Source: Oceanobacillus arenosus (lineage in GTDB: Bacteria; Bacillota; Bacilli; Bacillales; Amphibacillaceae). From it: 64,000 nucleotides of DNA. The notes under the pieces are model-generated. The model was given only the letters and a program-made list of their open reading frames with translations, was not told the origin of the DNA and did no database searches. The translations under genes and the position numbers were made by a program. The stretch lies in contig NZ_PIOC01000001.1 in the NCBI RefSeq assembly GCF_003369575.1, positions 310,001-374,000 of the forward strand, given 5' to 3'. How positions within the stretch are numbered: position 1 is the first letter of the stretch; every line of letters begins with the position of its first letter. This document shows, one piece after another, positions 7,681-15,911 of this stretch.

Positions 7681-8517
7681 CTATTTCACAGTAAATTTCC
7701 TAACTGGCTGACTGCCCTTCACCAGCTCAAATAATCTCGGCACTTGTTCTGCCATTACCTTTGACTCTGAGCGCCATTCCAATTTGGGTCCAACACCACC
7801 ATATTCATAGGATACGGCCCACGGTTCCGGCCAAATTCCCTGTTTTATATTTTCCATCGCCCATTCAACTAGCTGCCAATTATCATCTGAAAGTGGCATA
7901 TGTTCATAAAGCCGGTCATCAACCTGCTGAATTCCTGTCACATGCAGTTCACGTAATGCTTCTAAGGGGAGTTGGTTTATATAATCATGAACATCTATCC
8001 CTAAGAACTTACTCGTCATTTGTGCATGTGCTAGATCAAGTAGCAATCCACATTTGGTCTCGTGGATAATCCTCGTAATTAGCTCAGGCTTTATAATGGC
8101 CTGTTGCGTATCTCCGTCCGGGCGAAAAATCACATTTTCTAAAATAACAGTTTCCGCTCCAAACCGTTCTGTTACCTGATGAATATCGTGCAAGACCGTT
8201 TCTAACACTTGCTGTTGATGGTGTGGATCTTCACTAGCAATATCGATTTCAGGATAGTCGTCACTGTTTGCAACCATATGTAAATTTACAAAAGGAGTAT
8301 CCGTTTTTTTACGTAAACCATCGATAAACGCCCAATCAACCTGTTCCATATTACTTTGTCCTGCATACAATGCAAAATGAACGTATGCTGGTCTCAATCC
8401 CTGTGCAATTTGAATTAATTGTTGATCAAAATCCGGACATTTAAAGAGATCGATATCGATTTTCCCATCAGTCAGTAATTGCTTTGATTCAACCGAATAA
8501 TTCATCGCAAATTTCAT
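7681..8517 (-). CDS. DUF692-like TIM-barrel protein (MNIO-superfamily candidate)
   Basis: A 278-residue alpha/beta barrel protein. Motifs VILENV, LLLDLAHA and ELHVTG fit the order of metal-binding segments in DUF692/MNIO proteins (a Glu, an Asp with nearby His, and a His after the next strand). Known MNIO enzymes (MbnB, TglH) are di- or tri-iron oxygenases that modify Cys in ribosomal peptides, but many DUF692 members are uncharacterised and the fold overlaps that of xylose-isomerase-like proteins. No precursor or partner gene was found beside it. RBS AGGGGTG precedes ATG 8517. Confidence 0.6.
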   Translation of the reverse strand: MKFAMNYSVESKQLLTDGKIDIDLFKCPDFDQQLIQIAQGLRPAYVHFALYAGQSNMEQVDWAFIDGLRKKTDTPFVNLHMVANSDDYPEIDIASEDPHHQQQVLETVLHDIHQVTERFGAETVILENVIFRPDGDTQQAIIKPELITRIIHETKCGLLLDLAHAQMTSKFLGIDVHDYINQLPLEALRELHVTGIQQVDDRLYEHMPLSDDNWQLVEWAMENIKQGIWPEPWAVSYEYGGVGPKLEWRSESKVMAEQVPRLFELVKGSQPVRKFTVK

Positions 8518-8677
8518 GATTACACCCCTATATTAATTATTTACATGTTATTTGGTTTCATTTCATATATATTCATAATAAAGAGATTGATCCCTACATA
8601 TCCATTCTACTTTTCTAATAAAAACTCCTGTAAATAAACCAATTTTTTTCATTTCGATTCATCTAGGAGGTTAAACA

Positions 8678-9217
8678 ATGAAAGTCGCGGTTATTCATGG
8701 TTCAACAAGAGAAAATGGCAATACCGAGTATTTAACGTATCACGCGGTACCAAAGGAAAAAGGTACTCATATTTATTTACGGGATCATTTCATACAGCCA
8801 ATCATTGATGAACGCCATGATGCCTTTGGTTTCCATCAAGTATCGGACGATCACGAAAAGCTGATTACGCAAATGTTAGAGCATGATATTATTGTCTTCG
8901 CAACCCCAATTTATTGGTATGGATTGTCAGGACCGATGAAGATATTTATCGATCGCTGGTCGCAAATCATGAAGACACCCCATTTTTCCCACTTCAGAGG
9001 AGATTTAAAGCAAAAGCAGGCATACTTAATTGCTGTGGGTGGTGATAATCCACGTGTAAAGGGACTACCACTTATCCAACAATTTAACTATATATGTCAA
9101 TATTACGGAATGACCTTTGCTGGGTATGTCATCGGCAAAGCAAGTAGACCTGGAGAAATGAAACACGACCTTACAGCATTAAATGCCGCCTCTATATTAT
9201 TACCTCCAACAATATAG
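8678..9217 (+). CDS. NAD(P)H-dependent FMN reductase / flavodoxin-fold oxidoreductase
   Basis: The 179-residue protein opens with the flavodoxin-fold FMN-binding loop (VIHGSTRENGNTEYL), then ATPIYWYGLSGPMKIFIDRW, the classic second FMN motif of the NADPH-dependent FMN reductase/NADH quinone reductase family, and a GGDNPR loop. It is a soluble flavoprotein that would reduce flavin, quinone or nitro compounds. RBS AGGAGG sits 8 nt before ATG 8678. Monocistronic. Confidence 0.88.
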   Translation: MKVAVIHGSTRENGNTEYLTYHAVPKEKGTHIYLRDHFIQPIIDERHDAFGFHQVSDDHEKLITQMLEHDIIVFATPIYWYGLSGPMKIFIDRWSQIMKTPHFSHFRGDLKQKQAYLIAVGGDNPRVKGLPLIQQFNYICQYYGMTFAGYVIGKASRPGEMKHDLTALNAASILLPPTI

Positions 9218-9246
9218 AGGCTAGGAGGCTTTTCCCTAGCTTTATA
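9213..9246 (+). terminator. Terminator after the flavodoxin-fold gene
   Basis: GGCTAGG pairs with CCTAGCTT around a short loop, followed by a T-containing tail; it starts immediately after the stop codon. Confidence 0.55.
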
Positions 9247-9352
9247 CCTATTATAAGAGAAATTAGATGAATGGTTCCTAGTATATTCAGAAAATTAATA
9301 GGAAAAAATAACGAACTTTCTAGTCCCTCTGAACGAATTTGGAAAAAATTAC

Positions 9353-9398
9353 TTGTTATGACTATGCATTCGTAATATTATTAAGATGATAGTCATAA
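9353..9398 (+). promoter_or_regulatory. Promoter bracketed by a perfect 10-bp inverted repeat
   Basis: TTGTTA (9353-9358), 17-bp spacer, TATTAT (9376-9381) form the promoter of the amidase gene. TTATGACTAT (9356-9365) and its exact complement ATAGTCATAA (9389-9398) overlap the -35 and the transcript start region; the right arm ends 2 bp before the AGGAGG ribosome site. This may be a split operator, or a hairpin near the ribosome site if transcription starts further upstream. Confidence 0.55.
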
Positions 9399-9411
9399 TA
9401 AGGAGGTTCAC

Positions 9412-10536
9412 ATGAGATTTTTACGCAACTTTAGTTTCAGTATTGGTTTCTTGCTATTTTTACTTTTACTGATACCAACTACAGGCCATGCACAGGAAGG
9501 ACAAACCTATGAAGTTAGTTCAGCCGTACTTAACGTAAGAAGTGAGCCTAGCAATAATGCGGAGATTTTAGGCTTATTAAGTAAAGGGAACAATGTCATG
9601 GTTTTCCAAGAGAAATACGGATGGGTACAAACGTATTATGGAGGACAAGTTGGATGGATTGCGAAGCATCATCTTATTCCAACAACGAATAATCAGCCTG
9701 CCAATGATAATGTTGCAACAACAACTACCCAAACATTAGAAAGTGTGACCATCACTGCTAACGGTGTAAATATTCGCACAGGCCCAGATACGAGCTATTC
9801 GAGCATTGGTTCCACTTACGCTGGTGATACGTATCATTTAGTAGCAACAGAAGGTGATTGGCATCAGGTTTCATTAGCGAATGGATCTAAAGGATGGGTT
9901 GCATCATGGCTTACAGATAAAGCCACAACAACGGGGAATACTACGCAATCAACTCCAGTACATACCGTTGATGACGATTCAACTGTAAACACCGGTGGAT
10001 CACTTGCTGGCTACAATATTGTAATTGATCCTGGACATGGTGGAAACGACCCAGGGGCAATAGGGCTCGGTGGGGTTTATGAGAAAGACCTCGTTTCAAG
10101 TACTTCTGACATTGTAGTACAACAACTGCGCGATGCAGGAGCAGACGTCATTGTTACGAGATTAGGCGATTATTATATCTCACTTGACGAGCGTGCACAA
10201 ATTAGCAACTCCTACAATACGGATGCATTTATTAGCTTGCATTATAATGCATTTCCAATTCTTGGGGTCCAAGGTGTGAGTACCTATTATTCTAGTGATA
10301 CTGACCATCAGCTAGCACAGAGTGTCCATTCGTCTCTTGTTAGTAATGTTAATTTAAATAATCGTGGCATTATACAAGAGCATTACAAAGTCTTGCGTTC
10401 AACGTATGCACCATCCATATTAATGGAGCTTGGTTTTATTACAAATCCATACGACTTATCAATGATTCAAACATCTGATTACCAATATAAAGTAGCACAA
10501 GCAATAACAAATGGCTTAATAAATTATTTCAATTAA
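9412..10536 (+). CDS. Secreted N-acetylmuramoyl-L-alanine amidase with two SH3b domains
   Basis: The 374-residue protein has a signal peptide (residues 1-27, cleaved near GHA-Q), two bacterial SH3 domains (~29-92 and ~111-172; each has the VNIRTGP- or LNVRSEP-like motif and GW(V/I)A), a Thr/Ser-rich linker, and a C-terminal Amidase_3 domain (~198-374). Zinc ligands and catalytic Glu are visible: DPGHGG, EKDL, SLHYNAF and LMELGFIT. It cuts the bond between MurNAc and L-Ala in peptidoglycan outside the cell, with the SH3b domains anchoring it to the wall. Confidence 0.94.
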   Translation: MRFLRNFSFSIGFLLFLLLLIPTTGHAQEGQTYEVSSAVLNVRSEPSNNAEILGLLSKGNNVMVFQEKYGWVQTYYGGQVGWIAKHHLIPTTNNQPANDNVATTTTQTLESVTITANGVNIRTGPDTSYSSIGSTYAGDTYHLVATEGDWHQVSLANGSKGWVASWLTDKATTTGNTTQSTPVHTVDDDSTVNTGGSLAGYNIVIDPGHGGNDPGAIGLGGVYEKDLVSSTSDIVVQQLRDAGADVIVTRLGDYYISLDERAQISNSYNTDAFISLHYNAFPILGVQGVSTYYSSDTDHQLAQSVHSSLVSNVNLNNRGIIQEHYKVLRSTYAPSILMELGFITNPYDLSMIQTSDYQYKVAQAITNGLINYFN

Positions 10537-10537
10537 C

Positions 10538-10578
10538 GTAACAAACGCTGTTCTCTTTATAAGAACAGCGTTTGTTGT
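10538..10578 (+). terminator. Strong terminator after the amidase gene, possibly bidirectional
   Basis: AACAAACGCTGTTCT (10540-10554) and AGAACAGCGTTTGTT (10562-10576) make a perfect 15-bp stem with a 7-nt loop. It lies between two convergent genes. Confidence 0.85.
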
Positions 10579-10583
10579 CATTA

Positions 10584-10757
10584 TTATTGCAACCACTTAT
10601 CTGCTTCCAGCTTAATCGTATTACTTCTTTCCTCATTTAGCTCCTGTACACCGCGCTGGAATTTAATATGGATATATAGCTCTCTTAATATTTCCTCGAA
10701 AGATACATTGTCTTGAAGCTCCTGAATCATTTTGATGACCTCTTCTTTTTCACTCAA
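10584..10757 (-). CDS. Small antitoxin-like protein of unknown function
   Basis: A 57-residue, mostly helical, charged protein. The TTG at 10757 follows GGGGG at good spacing and starts the peptide just before SEKEEVIKMIQEL; an in-frame ATG far upstream (10874) would give an unlikely hydrophobic head. The pattern SFEEILRELYIHIKFQRGVQ resembles small helical proteins seen as orphan addiction-module antitoxins. No toxin gene is adjacent, so the function is open. Confidence 0.6.
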   Translation of the reverse strand: MSEKEEVIKMIQELQDNVSFEEILRELYIHIKFQRGVQELNEERSNTIKLEADKWLQ

Positions 10758-10920
10758 AGTATTACCCCCTTTTTTCTCTGCATATCTGATAATACAAATC
10801 ATAGCATATAATCGTTCACGTAACGGTAAACTAAAAAGGATATTACAAAATAATTTTCTTAAAAAAATGTGCATACTGGGGATATTGTGGATATTTTGTG
10901 CATATCTTTAAAGCTGTTAA

Positions 10921-10957
10921 TACAAAAATAGGAATCAGCTACCTGCCGATTCCTATC
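10921..10957 (-). terminator. Terminator of the nrdEIF operon
   Basis: ATAGGAATC (10928-10936) pairs with GATTCCTAT (10948-10956); on the minus strand the stem is followed by TTTTTG. It begins 5 nt after the nrdF stop. Confidence 0.8.
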
Positions 10958-10961
10958 GTTC

Positions 10962-12005
10962 TTATAGATCATCAAACCCGTTGAGATCGCTTGTTTTCGT
11001 ATATTGTCTTGACTTTTGTTCAAAGAAGTCTGTTTTTGTACCGTCAAAGTTATCCACATATGCACGGATCCATTTCATTGGGTTATCCACATTTTCTGAA
11101 TAAACCTCACTTAGCCCCATCATACGCAGCATTTTATTTGCACGATATTTAATGTAACCAGCCATCTCCTCCAAATCAATGCCTTCTACATCTGCTAACA
11201 CATATTTCGACCATTCCATTTCTAATTCAACCGATTCTTTAAAATGCGCATAAACCCAATCGGTAAATGCTGGTGTATTATACTCTGGATTTTCTGCTAA
11301 GGTTGCACGGAATAGTTCCGCAATAAAACGTCCATGCTCTAGCTCATCACGATTGATATAGCTAATCATCGTTGACGTACCAACCATTTTATTATTTCGT
11401 GCTAAATTATAGAAGAAGGCAAAACCAGAATAGAAGAACATTCCTTCAAGCAATGATGTATAGACTAATGTCTTAAGGATATTCTCAATCGTTGGTTCTT
11501 CCACAAATTCATTGTATTGCTTCACTAAATTTTCATTTCGCTTAAGCAGTACAGGATCTTTTCTCCCATGCTGAAAAGATTTATTTTGCTCATTTAGTGA
11601 TACAACGGATGATAGTACATATGAGTAACTCTCATTGTGAACTGCTTCCTGCTGGGCAACTACAGCCATAATCGACTGAACCGATGCGTCTGTTGCGTAT
11701 AGAGATATAAGTAATGCCGTTCTCGTTTGTGGTGCATCCAATGTTGCAAGCAGGCCAATAATTTTTAAATATGCATCCTGCTCTGCCTTCGATAATGACG
11801 GAAATTGCTTCACATCACTGGACATATTAATTTCATCTGCTTGCCAGTAATTCCCTACTAAACGTTTATACATTTTATACCAATGTGGATAAGCAATATC
11901 ATTCCAATTTAAAATCCCACTAGATTCCCCGCCAAATAGTGCTGTTGACTTATTTGGGAATAACGGCTCTAATGTCTTCGCTTTATTAAGCAATGCTCTT
12001 GGCAT
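10962..12005 (-). CDS. nrdF: Ribonucleotide reductase small (radical) subunit, class Ib-like
   Basis: The 347-residue protein carries the complete dimetal ligand set: Asp in LATLDAP, Glu and His in QQEAVHNES, Glu in SLLEGMF, and Glu/His in DELEHGR. The radical Tyr fits the Y seven residues after the second ligand (ESYSYV). It forms the radical for NrdE in making dNTPs. ATG 12005 has AAGGAG 10 nt upstream; it overlaps nrdI by 20 nt. With NrdI in the operon, a Mn-loaded class Ib mode is expected. Confidence 0.93.
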   Translation of the reverse strand: MPRALLNKAKTLEPLFPNKSTALFGGESSGILNWNDIAYPHWYKMYKRLVGNYWQADEINMSSDVKQFPSLSKAEQDAYLKIIGLLATLDAPQTRTALLISLYATDASVQSIMAVVAQQEAVHNESYSYVLSSVVSLNEQNKSFQHGRKDPVLLKRNENLVKQYNEFVEEPTIENILKTLVYTSLLEGMFFYSGFAFFYNLARNNKMVGTSTMISYINRDELEHGRFIAELFRATLAENPEYNTPAFTDWVYAHFKESVELEMEWSKYVLADVEGIDLEEMAGYIKYRANKMLRMMGLSEVYSENVDNPMKWIRAYVDNFDGTKTDFFEQKSRQYTKTSDLNGFDDL

Positions 12006-12420
12006 CCTGTAACACTCCTTCAATCCATTCATCAACCATAGCTTCTTGACTGCCACGTGGTGATTGTTCAATCTTCAATGGCTCCCACTTGCTATTATAG
12101 AACTTTGCAAGCTTAATTGCTGCCTTGCAGAAAAGGTCATCCCCACCAAATTGGGTGTCTCCAGAGCCAAATATTGCAATATTATCTGGTTTATAACCAA
12201 TTTCAAGAATAAGGTCTTTCACTTCGTCTGGCGTGCTGCCTTTTGCCCATGTAAAGGTTCCGATAAATACATAATCATAGTCTTCAGGATTAAACGGGCG
12301 GTCAATCCCGATTCGATGCATCTCTACTGAAATATTCTCCTCTAACATTCTCGATTCAATTAATTCAGCAATTTCCTTTGTGTTCCCACTATAAGACAGG
12401 TATGCAATGATTATCCTCAA
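11986..12420 (-). CDS. nrdI: NrdI flavodoxin-like activator of NrdF
   Basis: A 144-residue flavodoxin-fold protein: the FMN phosphate loop YLSYSGNTKE is at the N-terminus, IGTFTWAKGSTP and FGSGDTQFGGDDLF are the two further flavin-contact loops typical of NrdI. Reduced NrdI supplies superoxide for assembling the Mn2-tyrosyl radical of NrdF. It starts with TTG at 12420, overlapping the TGA of nrdE (TTGA), and overlaps nrdF at its end, so all three are translationally coupled. Confidence 0.92.
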   Translation of the reverse strand: MRIIIAYLSYSGNTKEIAELIESRMLEENISVEMHRIGIDRPFNPEDYDYVFIGTFTWAKGSTPDEVKDLILEIGYKPDNIAIFGSGDTQFGGDDLFCKAAIKLAKFYNSKWEPLKIEQSPRGSQEAMVDEWIEGVLQDAKSIA

Positions 12421-14648
12421 CTTTCACACCACTCACATTCTTCAATATCATTTGACGTCGATCGTACATAATACGTTGTTTTAAGTCCTTCTCTCCACGC
12501 TTGGATATGAAGGTCTAATAATACAGATGCACGAATTGTATTCGGCACATAGAAGTTAAAGGAAATACTTTGATCAATATGCTTTTGACGCGCCGCATTT
12601 TGCTTCACAGACCAACGCTGATCGACAATATATGCAGAACGGCGGTAAACATCATATGTGTTATGATCAAGATCTGGTGCCGTAACTGGAATACGGAAAT
12701 CCTTTTTCTCCTCACTATAAAACGGTTTAAATACAGGGTCGATACTTGCAGTTGATCCAGCAATCATGGATGTTGACGAGTTTGGTGCTACTGCCATTAG
12801 GTAACTATTTCTAATTCCATTCTCTTTCACTTCATTTGCAAGTGATTGCCATAATTCATTCGTATATCCTTTTGCTGAGAAGTATTCACCAGTATTCCAT
12901 TTACTTCCTTCAAAGTATGGATAGCTTCCTTTTTCTTTACTTAAATTCATGCTCGCTTCGATTGTAAGGTACGCAATCTTCTCATATAACCCATCTGCAT
13001 AGGTTACCGCTTCATCTGTTTCCCATTTGATGTTTTTCAATGCTAAAAGATGATGCCATCCGAACGTACCAAGTCCAATTGCGCGATATTTATTATTCGT
13101 TATTGTCGCTTGTTTTACTGGCAGGTTATTAATGTCAATAACATTATCAAGCATTCTCACTTGTATTGGAATGAGTTTTTCCAATACCCCTGCAGGAACA
13201 GCCCTACCTAGATTAATCGAGCTTAAATTACAAACAACAAAGTCTCCTGATTTATATTTCTTGATGACAATATCTTCATCTTCAATATATTCTTCTAATA
13301 ATTGTGTCGGAGATTGATTTTGTGTTATTTCTGTACATAGATTCGAGCAATAAATCATTCCTTGATGTGTGTTCACGTTTTGTCTATTTACTTCATCGCG
13401 GTAAAACATGAATGGCGTACCAGTTTCAAGCTGAGATATCATAATTCTTTTCATAATATCGATTGCTTTTACTGTTTTTCTAGACAAGGCTTCATTTGCT
13501 ACACATGCCTGATATTTTTCTCTAAAGGATCCGTTCCCTTTTTCTTCATCATAGTAATCTTCTAAAGAGAATCCCATCACTTGGCGTACTTCGTGTGGAT
13601 CAAATAAATGCCAATCATCTCTCGCTTCAAGAGCTTCCATGAAAATGTCTGGAATCGTTACACCGGTAAAAATATCGTGGGCGCGCTGACGATCATCCCC
13701 ATTATTTAATTTCAAATCAAGGAACGGTTCGATATCCCGATGCCAAACATCCAAGTAAATTGCGATAGCGCCTTTTCTTGTGCCAAGCTGATCGACACTT
13801 ACTGCTGTGTTGTTTAGTTGCTTAATCCAAGGTACCACACCACTCGACATGCCTTTGAACCCTTTAATTGAGCTGCCTCTTGAACGGATTTTACCCATGT
13901 AAACACCAAGTCCACCGCCATTTTTTGATAGATTCGCAACATCTGTATTACTATCATAGATTGCCTGCAAATTATCATCTACTGTGTCGATAAAGCAGCT
14001 AGAAAGCTGTCCATGTGTCTTCCCTGCATTATTAAGTGTTGGTGTTGCAACTGTCATATAAAGGTTGGAAAGTGCCCAGTATGCCTCTTTAACAAGTGTT
14101 AAACGGTGTGCTACAACCTCATCCTGCATTAAATACATCGCAATAACCATCCATCGTTCTTGTGGAAGCTCGTACGTATTTTTATTATGATCCGTTGCTA
14201 AATAACGAGTAGAAAGTGTATATAAACCTAAATAATTAAATAAGTAATCACGTTCAGGATCAATCGATTTCGATAATTCGCTAATTTCCTTCTTTGTATA
14301 TTTTTCGAGAAGTAATGGGGAGTATATCCCGATTTCTGTCAGTTTTTCGATTAAGCCTTGGAAATTTCCATATGGGTTTGTCCCATTTTCTCTATTACTT
14401 GATGCTTGTTCATAAAGGTTTGTTAAATATAATCTGCTAGCGAGGAATGTCCAGTCTGGCTCTGCTTCATCAATATTCTCTAATGCTAGTTTACTTAGAA
14501 CATCCATTTTCTTTTCATTGGTCATTTCTTCGTTAATGGCATGTGCTGCTTTTTCTTTATATTGATCCGTGCTGATTTGCAGCCCCTTGGATAATTCATC
14601 AATTAATTCGTTGATCGTAATTTGATTCGCAATAATAGCTGTAGGCAT
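12417..14648 (-). CDS. nrdE: Ribonucleotide reductase large (catalytic) subunit
   Basis: The 743-residue subunit has the active-site cysteine in LSSCFID, the N-x-C-x-E motif in SNLCTEI, the second redox cysteine in VVCNLSS and a C-terminal CEWCES thiol pair that transfers electrons from thioredoxin/NrdH. No N-terminal ATP-cone is recognisable, in keeping with class Ib-like NrdE. It makes dNDPs with NrdF. RBS GGGGAGGAAG precedes ATG 14648. Slightly longer than Bacillus NrdE (~700). Confidence 0.95.
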   Translation of the reverse strand: MPTAIIANQITINELIDELSKGLQISTDQYKEKAAHAINEEMTNEKKMDVLSKLALENIDEAEPDWTFLASRLYLTNLYEQASSNRENGTNPYGNFQGLIEKLTEIGIYSPLLLEKYTKKEISELSKSIDPERDYLFNYLGLYTLSTRYLATDHNKNTYELPQERWMVIAMYLMQDEVVAHRLTLVKEAYWALSNLYMTVATPTLNNAGKTHGQLSSCFIDTVDDNLQAIYDSNTDVANLSKNGGGLGVYMGKIRSRGSSIKGFKGMSSGVVPWIKQLNNTAVSVDQLGTRKGAIAIYLDVWHRDIEPFLDLKLNNGDDRQRAHDIFTGVTIPDIFMEALEARDDWHLFDPHEVRQVMGFSLEDYYDEEKGNGSFREKYQACVANEALSRKTVKAIDIMKRIMISQLETGTPFMFYRDEVNRQNVNTHQGMIYCSNLCTEITQNQSPTQLLEEYIEDEDIVIKKYKSGDFVVCNLSSINLGRAVPAGVLEKLIPIQVRMLDNVIDINNLPVKQATITNNKYRAIGLGTFGWHHLLALKNIKWETDEAVTYADGLYEKIAYLTIEASMNLSKEKGSYPYFEGSKWNTGEYFSAKGYTNELWQSLANEVKENGIRNSYLMAVAPNSSTSMIAGSTASIDPVFKPFYSEEKKDFRIPVTAPDLDHNTYDVYRRSAYIVDQRWSVKQNAARQKHIDQSISFNFYVPNTIRASVLLDLHIQAWREGLKTTYYVRSTSNDIEECEWCES

Positions 14649-14684
14649 TTTATTACTTCCTCCCCAGGTAAAATAAAATAATAA

Positions 14685-14711
14685 AGCCGGTTCATTGTGG
14701 AATGAACGGCT
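14685..14711 (-). terminator. Terminator-like hairpin in the nrd leader
   Basis: On the minus strand AGCCGTTCAT pairs with ATGAACCGGCT (one bulge) and is followed by TTTATTATTTTATTTT, 36 nt before the nrdE start. It looks like an attenuator or a terminator-like leader stem. Confidence 0.5.
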
Positions 14712-14772
14712 GGTTAATATCAGTCAGGATATGCTTTTTGCTCTTTCATGTTGTATAAATCCGTACGGCAAA

Positions 14773-14818
14773 CCACAAGATATAGTATCCTCAATTAAAA
14801 TACCACTCTATATGTTGT
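14773..14818 (-). promoter_or_regulatory. Two NrdR boxes upstream of nrdEIF
   Basis: CCACAAGATATAGTAT (14773-14788) and CCACTCTATATGTTGT (14803-14818) match 13/16 and 12/16 positions of the NrdR consensus ACACWATATATWGTGT. They lie side by side with start-to-start spacing of 30 bp, about three helical turns, as known NrdR box pairs do. NrdR represses ribonucleotide reductase genes when dATP is plentiful. Confidence 0.8.
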
Positions 14819-14869
14819 ATAAATCGTATCATGTTCCCCATAAGAATGCAAGTCCTATTTATTCGACAT

Positions 14870-15775
14870 TTAGTTCTGAAATTTCTCCAAACGGTGGAAA
14901 AATGCCTGCAGAAATTCATAAAATAATTTTTCTGTTGGGAGTAATTGTCTGTCACTTGGAATCACAACGCCTACCGAGCGAGTAACTTCCGGTTCTGTGA
15001 CTGGAACCCTAACAGCGGCATGTGGCACATTATCAACCAAGGTGATTTCTGGAACTAACGAGATTCCAAGTCCCGCTGAGACAAGTCCTTTAATAGAATC
15101 AATGTCCTCTCCTTCAAAGGAAACCATTGGCTTGAAACCTACACGTTGACATGCTTCAATAATGATATTGCGTAAAACAAAGTTCTCCGGGAATAATACG
15201 AAGGCCTCTTGTCGTAATTGATTTAAATTGATGGATCTGTCTTTTGCGAGTGGATGACTCTTCGGTAATAGTGCAACAATATTTTCTATAAATAATACCG
15301 TTCCAATTAATTTCGGTTCATTCATTGGAACTGGTGCTAAAAGCGCTAGATTGATTTCTCCCTTTTTTACTGCTTCTTTTAAATTATGGTAAGAGCCCTG
15401 GGTTAGCTTAAATTTCGCATGTGGATATTGCTCACGGAATGCAGAAATAGCCGTTGGCAAAATATACGATGCTAAACTGCTTGGAAAACCGATATGAATG
15501 GTACCTTGTTCAGGGTCAGTATATTCCTCAATCACTTGCAGGGCATCATCGATTACATGTGTCGCCCGCTCCATATGCTCAAGAAAGACTCTGCCAATTG
15601 GGGTTAATCGAACATTACGTCCTTCTCTTATAAATAGATCAACACCTAATTCATCTTCTAATTTAAAGAGTTGCCGACTTACAGCAGATTGTGCAACATG
15701 CAAACTATCCGCCGCTTTTGTTACATGTTCCCGCTTTGCAACCTCAATAAAATAGAGGATTTGCCTAAGTTCCAT
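14870..15775 (-). CDS. LysR-family transcriptional regulator divergent from glutamate dehydrogenase
   Basis: The 301-residue protein has the N-terminal LysR winged HTH (residues 1-60; HVTKAADSLHVAQSAVSRQ) and a type 2 periplasmic-binding-protein-like effector domain (~90-295). ATG 15775 is preceded by GGAGGTGAGGAG; an ATG 15 nt upstream overlaps that ribosome site. It reads away from gdhA and resembles GltC/CcpE-type regulators; it probably activates gdhA in response to a TCA-cycle or nitrogen metabolite. Confidence 0.87.
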   Translation of the reverse strand: MELRQILYFIEVAKREHVTKAADSLHVAQSAVSRQLFKLEDELGVDLFIREGRNVRLTPIGRVFLEHMERATHVIDDALQVIEEYTDPEQGTIHIGFPSSLASYILPTAISAFREQYPHAKFKLTQGSYHNLKEAVKKGEINLALLAPVPMNEPKLIGTVLFIENIVALLPKSHPLAKDRSINLNQLRQEAFVLFPENFVLRNIIIEACQRVGFKPMVSFEGEDIDSIKGLVSAGLGISLVPEITLVDNVPHAAVRVPVTEPEVTRSVGVVIPSDRQLLPTEKLFYEFLQAFFHRLEKFQN

Positions 15776-15818
15776 TCTCCTCACCTCCATTCCATTATCT
15801 CATATCGGCATCATTTAT

Positions 15819-15861
15819 ATCTATTTTTTATATTGTTTAGATGAATTAAATTGTGTACAAT
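15819..15861 (+). promoter_or_regulatory. gdhA promoter with LysR-type dyad
   Basis: TTGTTT (15833-15838), 17-bp spacer, TACAAT (15856-15861). ATCTA (15819-15823) and TAGAT (15838-15842) form an inverted repeat with 14-bp spacing that overlaps the -35 box, a plausible LysR-type site. Confidence 0.55.
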
Positions 15862-15911
15862 AATAAGAACAGTAAAAAAGATGGATTTTAAAAGGAGGAT
15901 TTTATGCTATT

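Noticed and set aside
7681-8517. Considered as a part of an MNIO RiPP cluster
   Set aside because: No precursor-like peptide or partner protein gene was found on either side.
10550-10566. GTTCTC...AAGAAC at the amidase terminator looks like a SinR box
   Set aside because: It is the top of a perfect 15-bp terminator stem; arm spacing is 17 rather than 16 and it lies after a gene, not before one.
14695-14985. 96-codon + strand frame covering the nrd regulatory region
   Set aside because: It spans the NrdR boxes and the LysR 3' end in antisense; no ribosome site.
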